Shown in pieces: positions 1 to 13,301 of a stretch of DNA of 64,000 nucleotides (positions are counted from its first letter, which is position 1; every line of letters starts with the position of its first letter). Made by a program: the position numbers and the translations under genes. The notes beneath the pieces are model-generated. The model saw nothing but the letters and a program-made list of their open reading frames with translations, searched no databases and was not told where the DNA came from. The DNA comes from Labia minor (Eukaryota > Arthropoda > Insecta > Dermaptera > Spongiphoridae). The stretch lies in NCBI GenBank assembly GCA_963082975.1, contig OY720346.1, forward strand, positions 39,025,787-39,089,786, written 5' to 3'.

Positions 1-599
1 TTAATTTAACATTGATAGTCGCTTGATAACGATTGCGAAACGTGCATTTTTTGTGTTTTTGAATAAATTTACAATAAAATATCAATATATGGTTTTATTC
101 ACAAAATTCCCTCATAAATAAAAACAACCACCAAAGCTTTAACAATTTAATAGAAATTATATTGATAGAAAATAAAATTTCGTTTTTTATATCATAAGGT
201 TCAGTTGTTTAGTCAGAATATAAAACAAACAAAATTTATACTAATAATGAAGTCATTATCACAATTAGAAATATCTACTACTCCTACATTAATTCATAGG
301 ATTTATTTCAAAATATTTCTACGCATATTTCTATAAGCCAATATAATTCAGATTATTTCTACTTATCTTTTTAATTTCTTAATTGTTTAATATTCAGAAG
401 ATGAAATATGGTAAAACTAATTTTATTCTCCCTATGCTAGGAGTTAATATTATAACTTGGTAAACTCTTATACCTCTACCATTAAATATTAAAGATTTCA
501 ATTAAGATTATGTTCTTATTCTCTTCTATTCCATTTGTATATAACTATAAATAAAATGCGAAGGAAATTATATTTTGAAAGAAAAAATAAAAACTAAAC
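1..599. other. AT-rich sequence, nothing recognised
   Basis: Low-complexity A/T with short homopolymer runs. No frame above noise on either strand and no repeat shared with the rest of the window. Confidence 0.6.
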
Positions 600-900
600 T
601 AAATGCAAGCGTGATATTTTGATCAAAATAACATGCTAGCATAATCATTATACTACATTTACTTTAATGCAAATCATTAATGTTATTCGGATGACTAGAC
701 ATGTAAAAGAACATCTTGCTTCCTGTTTGTATTATATATTAGATTTAAAAAAAATACTATTTGATGGCTTAATAAACAGTGCAAACTACACGTTGTCAAA
801 ACGAAATCAATATTTGAATAGAACATTCGGTATTTATTAAATGAAAATATGGGAACATATCTTGCATATTAATTGAGTAGGTATATCAAAACGTCACCCT
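600..900. promoter_or_regulatory. Candidate non-coding element with an octamer site
   Basis: More complex than its AT-rich surroundings. ATGCAAAT (POU octamer) at 667-674 is followed closely by CATTAATG (homeodomain core). No reading frame. The regulatory role is inferred. Confidence 0.25.
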
Positions 901-2324
901 AGATTTCAAAATTGTTGATTTAATCTTTTTTTAAATTATATATAATATATTCAATATATCAATATATATTCATTCTTTTTTTCAAGTTTTGTTGTTAACT
1001 TCATTCATGTCAAATGATTTTTTTTTCTCTCCCTAGTTTAGAAACTTAAATATTTATTAACGGTTTGGAGGTTTAAATCTTTTACACACAACTGAAAGAG
1101 GAAACATTTTTACAAATAAATAATAAAACAATCTCAGTAATTATAGATTTCTAGATAATTCGAAAAACAATGTTTTTTATATTATTAACAAAAAAAAAGA
1201 AAAAAAAATGAAGACCCTGACATTATCCTCCTTCTCATTTTATATTCAATTATCCATTACACTCATTTTTATATTCAATTCAATTTTTTTCTTTTTTTCT
1301 TTTTTTAATAATAAAAAAATCCACAATTTTATTCTATTTTATTTTTAATAAGTGTGAAGTTAGTAATTGGTTGTTTTGTTTTTTTTATTTCCTAAAATAG
1401 CTTCATTAAAACATTCTATTTTAATTTTATTCCTGTTTCTGGAACAAATTACCTAATTATATATACAATTTCGATCATTAATTTATAATGAATTTATTCA
1501 ATTAACTACTTAGTGATGATAATTACGGGTTTAATTTAATAATTTGAATTTAAAGATATATATTCTTCTTTTAGATTTAAAATAATCTATTTACTTTTAT
1601 TTGAATGATATGAAATTTTTTTAAAAAAGAATATTTTATCATAAGTTTTCCTTATTTTAGATTATTTTGATTACAATTTATTTTGTGGAAATGGCTATTC
1701 TGGAAACATCTCTTTCATCCAAAGAAATTTTTATATGTACAATTTTGCACAATAACAAAAATTCGGCATTTATTTATTTGATTAACCATGATTTAACACT
1801 AAAGTTAATAAAGACGATTTTTCTTTTAATTTCTAAAACTGATTATTATACATTTAACTTTTAAACAAATTAATTTATATAATTTTACGAAAATCTGATT
1901 TGATATTCTTGCTAAAAAGTTAATTTTTCTAAAGTTGCAGGTTGTTTTAGTTTTTTAGATTGTATCTCCTACTTTTTCTTTTGAATGAAATTTTGATTGA
2001 AAAATATTTAACCAATGAATGAAATCAATCAATTAATTTATAATAGATAATTTAAAATTATTAAAATCAGAATATTATTTTTTACATTCCGAGATATTTT
2101 CAATTGAATAATCTAATTATATTTTATGAATGATCGAACAAGAACTTTGCTTGAAATGAATTAATATTCCAATTAACTTCTATTTAACTTGAACAGATAT
2201 TTCAGACATAAATTATAATCATACTGGTTAAATCAATCATGGGTTTTCAATTAATTTTCTATATATTTATATTTTGTTTGTTTTGTTTTTTTTTAATTTA
2301 TGGATGTTAATCTATCTTTTTGGG
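901..2324. other. AT-rich sequence, nothing recognised
   Basis: Poly-A and poly-T runs (for example 1188-1208 and 1286-1306). The 65-codon frame at 1667-1864 is chance low-complexity sequence. Confidence 0.6.
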
Positions 2325-2790
2325 TATTACCGTGTGACGTATTTGTGTTCCCTTATCGGTTTCGTATAAATTCCTGGCTGATTTGCGACTAATCTTAATC
2401 CAAAAGCTTTTACTTCCCCATCCCATTGATGTTCAATACTCTCAATAAATAGTTTAACCGTCGAGTTGTGTTGGAACTATTGGCTTTTAGGCTTGTCGCG
2501 TTGGCCACGCATTTACCCAATTGGAAGGGTGGAAAACCGGTGGTAATGGGGGGAGAGCAAGGGGCAAACCCACATTGTATCGATCGGGAACCGCCTCGGC
2601 ACTCATCCCCATTCCCCTTCTCTTCCTGAAAATACCACCTCAATTCACCCCAAACCGACTCAACCTCTCCCTTCATCCTCCCTCCCGAGCTGACACTTCA
2701 CTTGAAACATTAGCCAGGGCTTGCACAACCAAAGCCCAACCGCTAGGGAAAGTGATCCGGCCCTAATGTATAGCTGGATGCTTTAACACT
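2325..2790. promoter_or_regulatory. GC-balanced island, candidate conserved non-coding element
   Basis: A sharp rise in GC and complexity against both flanks. Overlapping open frames of 81 and 88 codons on opposite strands share no protein character and arise from the absence of AT-rich stops. It contains GTGACGTA near 2334 (CRE-like). Confidence 0.4.
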
Positions 2791-3541
2791 TAATTGACTT
2801 AACATAACATATTGATATCCCTTTTTGAAAATAAAACAAATTCTAATTCAAATCCGTTTTCCTCTTGACAGTACAAATTATTACTGAGAGTTTAGTCACA
2901 CTGTAGTCAAATAATAAAGTTCAACTTCTTGGAGATAATCTTCCTCGAGGGATCCAAACAGTGTCTGTACTCAATAATCACAACGAATCTCTTTTTTTTT
3001 CTTTTTCCAAATGATTCACAGGAAAACATATCCCTGGATAATACTTGTGGCTGTTGAGTTGTGCTTCCACTCTCTTCTCCCATGAGTACTATATTTAATT
3101 CTAAAACATTCATGGAACTCTCAAATATTCATTGTTTCACTCGTCAGTTCATAATTGAATCACTCTTAATAAAATTATATAAAATAAATCCTTCTGATCT
3201 TTAGTCTTTTTTCTTCCTCCTCCTCCTTCTTCTTCTTCTTCTCTTCTTATTGTTATTATTAGTACATGGAACTTCGAGCTAGATCCTTTAACAAATTTAT
3301 ACAATTTATTATTATAAACTTTAAAAATTTTACAATTTTTTAATTATTTATTACAATTAAATGGGTTTTCTAAAAATGACCCATCCAAAATTTGTTTTCT
3401 AAAATGGTACAAATTAATTAAAGTTTGACTTGATTTTCATTTCAAGATGAAAATATATTCAAATTTACTTGATAAAATATTTGATACTATATTATATATT
3501 TAATTATACATGTTGTTATATTTAGATGACTTCAGCTTTAT
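2791..3541. other. Mixed unique and AT-rich DNA with a pyrimidine triplet tract
   Basis: 2880-3080 is moderately complex. 3200-3250 is an imperfect (TCC)/(TTC) run. No gene found. Confidence 0.5.
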
Positions 3542-3662
3542 TACTATCTCGCCAGAGATAGTATTGCGATCACGAAAATTTTCGATGTTGAGATTTTGAT
3601 GTTTTTATACGTTTTGAAGGTTCCTGAATCATTTTCACTAAGGTTGAGAAAAATGTCTGTCT

Positions 3663-3714
<52 letters not shown>

Positions 3715-4176
3715 AGGCAAGATTACGCAAAAACGATTTGAGCTAGAATGATGAAATTTGGTACATGGACATTATTCAAAATTCATAGTTTTCTATCAAC
3801 TTTTGAGAAATGTAGCTCAACCGGAAGAGGGTCATTACCTACAACGTTTTGATTTTTTTTCCTCTAAAGTGACCGTAAAAATAAAGATATATGTTTGATA
3901 ATTTTTCACATGATTAATAATTGTATAAAACTGCTATATATAGAATTTCAGCTTGATTGATTCGCTGAAATTACCAGAATTAATTTTTTAACACTGCAAA
4001 TCTCACGCGCCAACACGTGACGTGGTGCCATCAACAAAAAGCCAAACATGCGCTGGTTTAATATTTATTATTTATTATTTATAATTTATAATTAATTAAA
4101 TTTAATTTAAATATAATATATCATGTTATTTAATCCAATTCAAATTGCGAGATAGTCGAGTGGAGACACTCCAGCT
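3542..4176 (+). mobile_element. Microsatellite-carrying element, copy 1
   Basis: The unit begins ACTATCTCGCCAGAGATAGT (a near-palindrome) and ends GCGAGATAGTCGAGTGGAGA followed by CACTCCAGCT, with a GAGTG/CACTC hairpin. ACTATCTCGC occurs inverted near both ends. Internal landmarks shared by all copies are CGAAAATTTTCGATG, GATGTTTTTATACG, a microsatellite (here (GT)n at 3668-3710), GAGCTAGAATGATGAAATTT and GGTGCCATCAAC. It has no coding capacity. The family is unknown to me; the terminal hairpin recalls Helitrons, but the CTRR end is not consistent between copies. Confidence 0.85.
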
Positions 4177-5849
4177 AATATTTTTCAATGTAGCAATAGC
4201 TTATAGACTGTTTCGGCCTAAGATTACTACTGATAATATAAATTCTTAAATTATATTGACACTTGTCTATATTTTAATTAAGAAAGGAGGTTATATTTTT
4301 TTCTTAAAAAAATACTAATAAATTTGATTTTTCTCGAGGCTGAAACCAATTTTTCTTTATAAATATTATCTATGGTGTAAATTTTTAAAAAATCCTCCGA
4401 ACGGTTTAATATCTCAAAAATATACAAATATATATATATAATTTTCGCAAGTATAATAAGATAAGATAAGATATTATATATTAAATAAAAAAATAAATAA
4501 AAGTAAAAGATGATTTAAATTTATTTGATTAGTGAAGTTTCCAATTAATTTATTTGTTTGTTTAATGTTTATTTCAGTAGTTACTCCATGCCTTTCATTC
4601 CAAATTGAATATAATATATTTAGCCAATTATCAGAAATTTCCATAATTTTATTTATATTATATTATAATTTTTTTTTTTAATTGAAATTTAAATGCTTTC
4701 AAATTTCAATGCATAATTGAAAGGTAATAGAATATAATAGAATCAAATAAATTAAAATTCGATATAGACAAAAAAAATGTTCAATTAATTATTTGAACTG
4801 TCACATTTTATATTATGCTAATTTGCATGGCTTGTCAAAAAACACATTACTACCTATAAATTAAAAACGAAATATGAAATAAATAAATAAAAATGAGTGA
4901 GAAAGTTTATAGAGAATAAAAATAAAATGTGAATAAATATGAAATAAAAAAAAACAGGAAAAAATCAAATAAATCTTCTTAATTGAGGCCAAAAACATAA
5001 ATACAATGAAGGATTGATTATCTGGGAAAATTTCATAATATATCTCAAGGAATAATAATAATAATAATAAAATTAAGGACTGTGCAATTTTGTTAAAACC
5101 ATATCATATATATTATTTATATTTATTTACCAATTATTTATTTATTAGAATCGATATGAAAGAGAGTGGGAAATAAAGAAAAAGGGAGAATTAATTTCCT
5201 TTAGTCACCTTTGATTAATTAGTAATGAATTTCAGCAACCTTGAGTTTTTTCATTTTTTGTATATATATATATCCTTTCTTACATAAAATGAAAAAGAGA
5301 TCAATAAATATGTATTATGAATAGATATTAATAAAACAATTTGATCACTTAATTATTCATTGGATATGTCTTTTGGATTACATTTAGTACTCCTTAAAAT
5401 GAATAAATAACTCTGTTAACTACAGGATGAAATATTCCACACTTTTCTGCAATATTTCCGTCTTCTTTGCTAATATCTTTTTTCCTGTAAATTTGTTTTT
5501 TTTAATTACTTTCATTTAATTTTTTAGCTTGATTTTAATTTCATATTATTTTTTATCTCATGTTATAATTTTTTTTTATTTTAATTTATATATTTTTAAT
5601 ACAGTACTTATTTTATTTAATCAATATGAATTATTAAAGAATAAAATAAAAATTATTAGTTTTTCATAAAAATAGTTGCTAAATTCATTATTATTATTGA
5701 TTAAATTCTCAATTTATTTAATAAATTTTTAGAAACTTAACAAATATACTTTAAAAATTTCTTATCATTAATTTAATTCTTTTTAAATAATTTATATTTC
5801 AATCATATATCAGGTATATTATTTTCTAAATTTAATAGATTTTTTTTTT
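4177..5849. other. AT-rich sequence, nothing recognised
   Basis: Includes short (TA)n near 4425 and an (ATA) run at 5050-5069. No frame or larger repeat. Confidence 0.6.
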
Positions 5850-6170
5850 AATTGTTGGCGACATTTACGGATGAACGCTATCATCCTAATGATAGGACTC
5901 CCACTGTTTGAAATTTTTCCGTCGACGACCGCCCACATGGATGTGCCCTCATTCTTCAGTTCTTCACAGTCCCTCCCTACCCTTAAAAAAAAGATCTCAT
6001 CACGAAGCAAACAGATGGGCCGCCCGAGGGGTCCTTAGCAGAGGACCCTTTTTAAAAAGCATCCTCCTTTTCGATTTCCCAAATGGTTTATTCTGCCCTT
6101 TTCCCCTCTCCTCCCACACCATGATTGGTCGTCTGGGGTGTAGAGAGGGGCTCTTTTAAATTCAAAACTA
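5850..6170. promoter_or_regulatory. GC-balanced island, candidate conserved non-coding element
   Basis: Complex sequence with GGGTCCTTAGCAGAGGACCC (a GGTCC/GGACC hairpin) around 6030-6050 and TGATTGGTCG (inverted CCAAT) at about 6122. The small frames on both strands look incidental. Confidence 0.4.
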
Positions 6171-6514
6171 TGACAAACGATCAATTAATTCACTTCTAAG
6201 CAGAAATAAATTTAAATTTTATCAACATGCAAATAATTTCTCATAATTTATTCAATTAATTGCTGTTCAACTCACTGATGTAAATTATTTTAATTAGAAA
6301 ACGAGGGGGTTAGGTGGGGTTAGCGGAACATTATTAACATTATTTACATATAATTCTATCATCAAAATCCTGTTATTTTATAAATTGGAAAATAAACAGA
6401 TTTATATATTAAATTATACTATTCCCAAGCTTTAGAATGCATGTCAAACTCGTTTGATATTATTGGTCACATAATCTATTTGGTATATTATATCAGGGGT
6501 GGCATGTTCGAAAA

Positions 6515-6553
<39 letters not shown>

Positions 6554-7279
6554 ATTTTTAAATTAAAAAAATATCCATAATTATTCCTAACAGAAATTGG
6601 AAAGTTTAAATTGAATATTCGAATTTTCAATCTTTTGGTCTCGTACTTTTTGTAATTTATAAATCTAAAATTATTTAGTTGAAAAATTCTTACTTGCTGT
6701 ACTAAACTAAACTAAAATATTCTTTAAAATAATTAATCATTAAACTAGAATATAATTATATTAATTCTTTTTAAAAACATTAAATTCTTATTAATAGTTA
6801 AATCATTTAAAGTTAATATCTAAAATCTTTTATTTTTATTTATTATAAATAGATCAAACTTCATTTTAATACGATTGGAATAATAATTATTTAATCCACT
6901 ATTTAATATTGTAATAATTCATTAATAATAATTTAATTCATTAAATCATAATATATAAAACTAGTATGCTTTATTTTGAAGTATCATGTTGCCCAAGCTC
7001 ATTAAAAGCAATGTTTGTGTTTAATAAAAATTTATAATTATTTAAAAGAAATATACAAACTTTATTACAATCATCAAAACTGATAGGAGAGGAGAATATC
7101 TTTTTTTAATTGGACTATTGGATATCTATCGGTTGAATAGTCACGAATTTATAAAAATTTCCAATAGGATAACTTTGAAATATTATTCTATCAGAATGTG
7201 ATTGTCCCTTTTTCATTTTATTTATATATTTCTCTCACTATTAATTTGACACAACTATCATGTAACTGACTTGAAAAAC
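6171..7279. other. AT-rich sequence with a (TA)n microsatellite
   Basis: The (AT)n tract spans 6518-6550. GGGGGTTAGGTGGGGTTAGCGG at 6305-6325 is a short G-rich island. Otherwise nothing is recognised. Confidence 0.6.
6518..6550. repeat. (AT)n microsatellite
   Basis: Uninterrupted AT dinucleotide run of about 33 bases. Confidence 0.95.
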
Positions 7280-7680
7280 TATTTTAAAGCGACGGGTGGG
7301 GGTGTCTTCACAAGCGTTAACATCTAATACAAAAAATAAAATAAAACAACCACCCTTGGACCCTTTCTAAAAGGGTCCCACTAGAGATGGAGGGGTGCAT
7401 GTGCAAGCCCCAAACTATACATCGATTTAGTAATAAACCCGGAGCTCAAACGAACAGCCGGCCCTTGAAGGGTGACAGAGCAGTAGGACATTAATTCGAT
7501 TAGCTCCCCTCCCCCTGTCTTCCCCCTCTCATGAAATTGGAGTCGTAGGGTCGGTCCTCACCTGGCTATTTGACATCCAAATAGTATTTTAGACAAAGAC
7601 ACCCTTCGTAGCAGTTTGTCAAAAGAGAGGGTGGTTTATCAGTCAAGATTAAGAGGGCACTTAATAAATTTTGAGATATT
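7280..7680. promoter_or_regulatory. GC-balanced island, candidate conserved non-coding element
   Basis: Contains the hairpin GGACCCTTT-CTA-AAAGGGTCC at about 7358-7378, a C-rich run near 7508 and complex sequence throughout. No credible frame. Confidence 0.4.
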
Positions 7681-8279
7681 ATTTAGAAAATGCACATCCC
7701 TTAATCTAAAAAGCCACAATAACTTCGATTAAAATATTACCTTTTATTTAATCATTTATAAATTTCATCTAATTCATAATAATATACTACAAATTGTAAT
7801 AGAGAAAATATCAATAATAATTTTTTGTAGATTGTTAATATATAACTGACTTTATTGTTAAAATCAATACGCAGCTAACTTCAAATAAAACTAATATCAT
7901 CAAGTTATAATGTTGCCTAATCTCATATTAAAATCATGGCATTACGCGTTTATTACAATTTATACCTAATTTCATTCGTTTGCAAATTATAACCTCTTAC
8001 ATTTACATACGATTAAAAAAGCAGCAGATATAAATTATAAAATGAAAATTTAATAAAAAAAAAATTGAAATTGTTTATTCATATATTCTGCTTATCAATT
8101 GCTAATATACTTTCAATCAAATGCTGATATATATAAAAATGGTATCATATATTTTTATACTTGACTCTCAATAATCGACTTTATATAAAATAAACATTCA
8201 ACTTTAAAAATTATCAGTGATATTTAATTAATATATGGTAATGAATTTTTTTTAAAAAAGCTGAATGTTTGATTGAGAT
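7681..8279. other. AT-rich sequence, nothing recognised
   Basis: No frame, repeat or motif cluster stands out. Confidence 0.6.
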
Positions 8280-8560
8280 GAGATCAGCAACAAAATCAAT
8301 ATTGTGGCTGCAAAAACATGAGTGCACAAATCAATTTTTAATTAAAACTACCTGGTTTTTCATGTCCCTCCCAAGCCAATCGTTCCATTATGAGTAAACA
8401 TATTTATTTTCTGGTGTTGTACTCTCTTCTTCTCCCTCCTCTCTATCCTAAACATAGAACACTAATTCATTCCCTTTTGGGTCGTTTACAAAATGACGCC
8501 ATATTGGACAAATGGAAAAACGACACAATCATTTCCTGATAATGATATCAAATATCGATA
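8280..8560. promoter_or_regulatory. Candidate non-coding element
   Basis: A moderately complex stretch including AAAATGACGCCATATTGG (CRE-half and YY1-like GCCATATT) near 8490-8508 and a pyrimidine-rich tract at 8420-8450. Confidence 0.3.
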
Positions 8561-11498
8561 TAAAAGATATACGAAGAGTAGGGATGATATTAATAATAAA
8601 AATTGATGATAATTGTTAGACTAATTTGCGTCAACTGTATAACTATCACTCAACTTAATCTCTCATTAGATTGGAAGATTATAATCATATTAATTGGAAA
8701 ACAAAATATCTAACTGGAAAATATTTTAACCATAATATTTTTATTATTAATTTTATATTATTAAAAATAATTTCTTTTAATTAATCATGTAATATAAAGT
8801 AGGAAAATTTTAAACATTTTAATATTATTATATTTTTAAATTAGCCATTAAAAGCGAAATTAGTGAAAATAATTTTACTTAAATATTACCTGTTTTATCT
8901 ATAATTATCTATTCATTCATTTTTGTATATATATATATTCTAAGTAAAAGTGAAACTTTATATATAATTAGCATTTAATAGGAAAAAAATAAATGAAGTA
9001 TACATATAATTATATTTATCTCGTAATAACAAATTTAAGAAGAGACAGCAGAGATAACAAAATATTTTTTAAAAGTGTGAAGATAGCAATATGTTTGTTT
9101 ATTCTTTTTTAATTAAAATAAAAACAATTTAATCATTGGATCTTTGTTAATAAATAATCAACTTCCTGTAAAATACAAACGTAAATTTGATGATAATTCG
9201 TTCATGTGCATCATCCTGTTTCTTTTTAGATCTATTGTATTTTTTTTTGCAAATTCGTAATTTAATTTAGTTTCCCACGGACGTTTCCATTTTACCTACA
9301 CTATCCTCGACTTTCTTATTTGAACATGAAATTCCAACAAATTATGGTAAATAAATACAAAATTTATCGATATCATTAAAATTTTTTTTAGAAAATTATA
9401 TTTTAATATATTACCATATTTTTAAGTGATGAAAAACATCAAAGATCAAATTTCATGAAATAAATATTTAGTCTATAAACCAGATTTCCATAATAATAAT
9501 AATAATAATACAAGAAACTAGGGATATAAATAAATGGAAAAGAGGATAAAAGTATCAAAATTTTTAAAGTAATTTATTACTTAGGGGAAGGTTTATTTAT
9601 AAAAAGAGTATGACAAATTAGTATTAGTATATAGTAAGAAAACTGTCAATTACTATGAATATTAGATACTATCTAAAAACAATTATATAGTTTTCCATTT
9701 TCTTTGAATTTTATATCTAATTTTCTTTTTATATACAATTTTCGTTGGTGTTCAGTATATAAAATTTTTTATTGTAAAATTTCATTAAATATAGGTACTT
9801 CTAACAAAATATTTTAAACAATAAATCATCATTTCTCTACTATAAATTTTTACTTTATAATTTGTTAAATTTTATAAATCTTGATATTCCATTTTTCTTC
9901 CTCAAAATATATTGTTTTGTTTTTAATTAATACATAATTAAAATTATTAAAATTTTAAAATAAAAGTAATTAACATTTAAATTTAATTAAGGATATCTTT
10001 ATACCAAAAAGATTTTTATATTTTATTTTTTTTTATATTGATAATCAAACAGGTAATAAAAATAAAAATTCCTTTAATAAATTATATGTTTTTTTTATTT
10101 ATTTATTATTAATTCAATATTTTATAATTTGAATTAGGATATTTTTTAATATCATTACTATAAGAATATATATATAATAAGAAATAATTAACATGTAAAG
10201 AGAAAATTGTTAATTAAAGGAACATAATAATTAAACCCTTAAGTCACATATTATCTTTTTTCATACCTAAAGATACGCTAGTAAATTATTCAACTACTGC
10301 GAAAGGATGATTCATAAAGCGTGGAGAGCATTTTTATTATTTCACTGTACCCGTTAAATTAAAATGATAAACTCTTGAAGAGAGTAAGAGGAGGGGAACC
10401 CCGTGAGATTTTATTAGAATACATTAATTTTTTTTAATGAAATTAAATTACATTTCTCTAATAGAAATACCACAAAAAACTGTTGAATGTTTCAATTATT
10501 GTTAGGTTAGCGTTATTGATTTTCATTTAACTTATAGCTAGTTTCATTCTTAATATTTATATACATATATTTTTTTCCTTTTGTTTTTCGAGTTTTAATG
10601 AAATTACATTTAACAAACTTCTAACTTTTTAGATAATATAATTTATCTAGACAATCATTTTCTATTATACTTCATTTATTTCAGCTTTTTAGTAGCCAAC
10701 CCTTTCGTTCCATTATCATTATTAGTTTAAGATTTTCGTTAACTTAATTAAAAAGCAATCATTAAGTTAAATATTTATCAACGTATTTTTATATAAAAGA
10801 ATTTTTCATCCCCATAATAAATATTAATTCTCTACTTTTATAAAATACTCCCTCATATTTTCTTTAATCATTTATTTATACTATTATCATCCCTTCGTGA
10901 ACATCATTCAAACGAACTGTCACAAAAACACATACACCCCTAGAATACGAACATACTCGTTCAGGCCTTTGATCAAATGTAATAAATTTTGAAAAGATCT
11001 CTCGCTACAAGAGTCAAAGCAAAAACTTTAGAACTCGTCATATATATTTTATTAAATGCGTTGCCTGTCTGGTGAATTCCCTTTTTTGTGCTTACACTCA
11101 ATATTATTAAACGAAAGATAACAAAAAAAACAAAATATTATTATATTCAAAAGAAGCTTTTAATAGCATTCATTCATATATTTTTTTATATAGATTAATA
11201 TTTTTATTGAGAAACCGTTTAATATTTCTCACTTGATTTTAAACAAAAGTACTCTTCCTGAAATTAGCAGTTTAAACATAAAATTAATCAAATTTAATTT
11301 AATTTTTTAAAAAGATGTCTAAATCACTATTATTTTTTTTTATATTATATTAAACAATTTTTTTAGAAAGTGTTAAACATACTTATGTTAATATAATTTT
11401 GTCTAATCAAAAGAAAATAAATTACGTACGCGACAGTTTTAATAAATAAATAAATAAATTTTGAAGATTATAAATTTTTATTTGTTATTAGAAGAAAA
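8561..11498. other. AT-rich sequence, with two slightly more complex patches
   Basis: Patches at 10260-10410 and 10890-11080 are more complex but have no frame or known motif cluster. The rest is A/T-rich with short (TAA), (TA) and (AAAT) runs (9495-9510, 11446-11459). Confidence 0.55.
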
Positions 11499-11777
11499 GG
11501 GCGCCACTGGGTGGGAAGTAGCGAAGCTGCCTCACATTCTCGTGGTCCCTAGTTCAGCCTGGCAAGGTAATTTTTCTAGTTGGGGACTATGGGGCGAAGT
11601 CAACCCAGCCTCGGGATCAACATTGGGAAAGCTACTTGATAGCGCCTCCGATCAAGAAAATCAAGATAAAGGTTGATAGGACCCGTTCTACTGATTATAG
11701 GACGCCTAATTGATATAACCAACTTGATAGGCGTTGTCCTTGCGTAGGACGTACAAAAGTCAGAGGTTATTAAAAGA
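11499..11777 (+). mobile_element. tRNA-derived SINE, family 1, copy a
   Basis: The head GGGCGCCACTGGGTGGGAAG...GTGGTCCCTAGTTCAGCC has an RNA polymerase III A/B-box-like layout. The body contains CAAGAAAATCAAGATAAAGG, then ATAGGACCCGTTC, and the tail GTACAAAAGTCAGAGGTTAT. The head and body match the copy at 47155-47430. Confidence 0.75.
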
Positions 11778-12065
11778 AAACAACTCACATAAAGTTAGCA
11801 ATTAAAATTTTATGAAATTTAAATCAATCATCAAAATAAAAAAATCACATTTATGATTCTTTTCTTTAAATATATTTAAAATTCAAAAGTTTAAACAATC
11901 AAATTCTATTTCATTTTATTCTTTTCAAGTTTGTTTTCCTTTTTACCGACCGACGATAGTAAGGGAGGTATTGTTTTCACACCAAATTTCACATGTGGAG
12001 ATTTTTATATATCTCCACGAATCATGCATTTTCTAAACAGAAAAAAGTATTTTTAGCATGATGTT

Positions 12066-12111
12066 TGTCCGTCCGTCTGTCCGTCTGTCCGTCTGTCCGT
12101 CTGTCCGTCCG
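12066..12111 (+). repeat. Tandem GTCC/GTCT array inside the left arm
   Basis: About six alternating GTCC/GTCT steps lie at the internal tandem position of the repeat unit. The right arm keeps only one or two steps, and the copy near 30870 two or three, so the array length varies between copies. Confidence 0.85.
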
Positions 12112-12595
12112 TATAGATGTGTACAGCTTGAACGGCTCAACCGATTTTGATGAAATTTGGTATATTTACTTAATGCATCAGTGGGATGAATTGATCAACT
12201 TTTGGTGTATATCCGGAAACCGGAAGTGGTAGTATTAGCGATCGACGATAGGAAGGGAAGGGTTATTTTCACACCAAATTTCACATGAGGAGATTTTTTT
12301 ATATATCACCACGAATCATGCACTTTGTATTGGTTTTATCCTCGGGAAAATCATATTTATTAGTTTTTTCTTGATTTAAAATTATATGACGTCATCCAGC
12401 CATTCATGACGTCACAGCCTGGTCTTACATATATATTATAAATAAAATAAAATTAAAAATATTTATGTTATATTCATATCTGTTTTTTATTACATTAATA
12501 GATATATTAAAATTATTTGAAATTGTTTCTGTAGCTGAAAATTAATTTACTTCAAACCGTCGGTCGGTTCGGACCTGGCCACAGGTCAACTTATT

Positions 12596-13301
12596 GTTTT
12601 TGTTTTACACATCGGAAAATAATCTTTTAACGTAACTAAAAATAAAATGAACTCAACGGTGTATAATCTTTGAAATCTTCTTAAAGGAGATTTCATTATT
12701 GAATTGGTCATGTATATTTCTCTCTCTCTCTCTCTCTGTTAATTCAATTTATCGCTTTTACTTTCCAACTGTTTAATACGTGAACAGGGGGATGAATTTA
12801 AATAAAGGAGGTGGGATTTAATTGCACTCTTAATTTTTATTTCCAAGTGAGTGTTTGCCTCACAAACACAGTCCATTAATAATGAGTCTCAAGTTCAATT
12901 AAAGATGGCCGTCTAAATGTTACTAAAGGATGAAAAAAGGGCGTTGGCGGTAGTACAAATCTCTACTTAGGGAGAGGATCAAACCCGGCAACTGAATTCC
13001 TTTCATTGGTTTCGTGCTTAACTCTCAATCAGCCCCACCTGACATGTTCGGTTTCGTATTCGACATTGAATTTATTGCATGCTCCTCTTTTTTATATTTA
13101 TATTGTTCCTCTGGCTAGTTTAAAGAGAATTTAATTGAATCAAAACAAGATTGTTTCTTTTGATTAAACCAACACCAGATTAAAAGCGTCGATTATATTT
13201 TGCAATAAATATATTTCCTTTGAAAGAAAACACAAAGGGTGATTTAAAAAAAAAACATTTAATATTTAGATGAATATTTTATTTATTTTTTTTTTAAATT
13301 A
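12596..13301. other. Unique spacer inside the inverted repeat, candidate non-coding element
   Basis: After a (CT)n tract (12719-12738), 12775-13090 is complex and GC-balanced. It includes an inverted repeat GTGTTTG/CAAACAC around 12850-12868 and GATGGCCGTC. No convincing frame. It may be ordinary unique DNA trapped between two independent insertions. Confidence 0.4.

Noticed and set aside
12066-12111. Short regularly spaced repeats (CRISPR-like at first sight)
   Set aside because: Contiguous GTCC/GTCT tandem repeat without spacers, inside an animal transposon.
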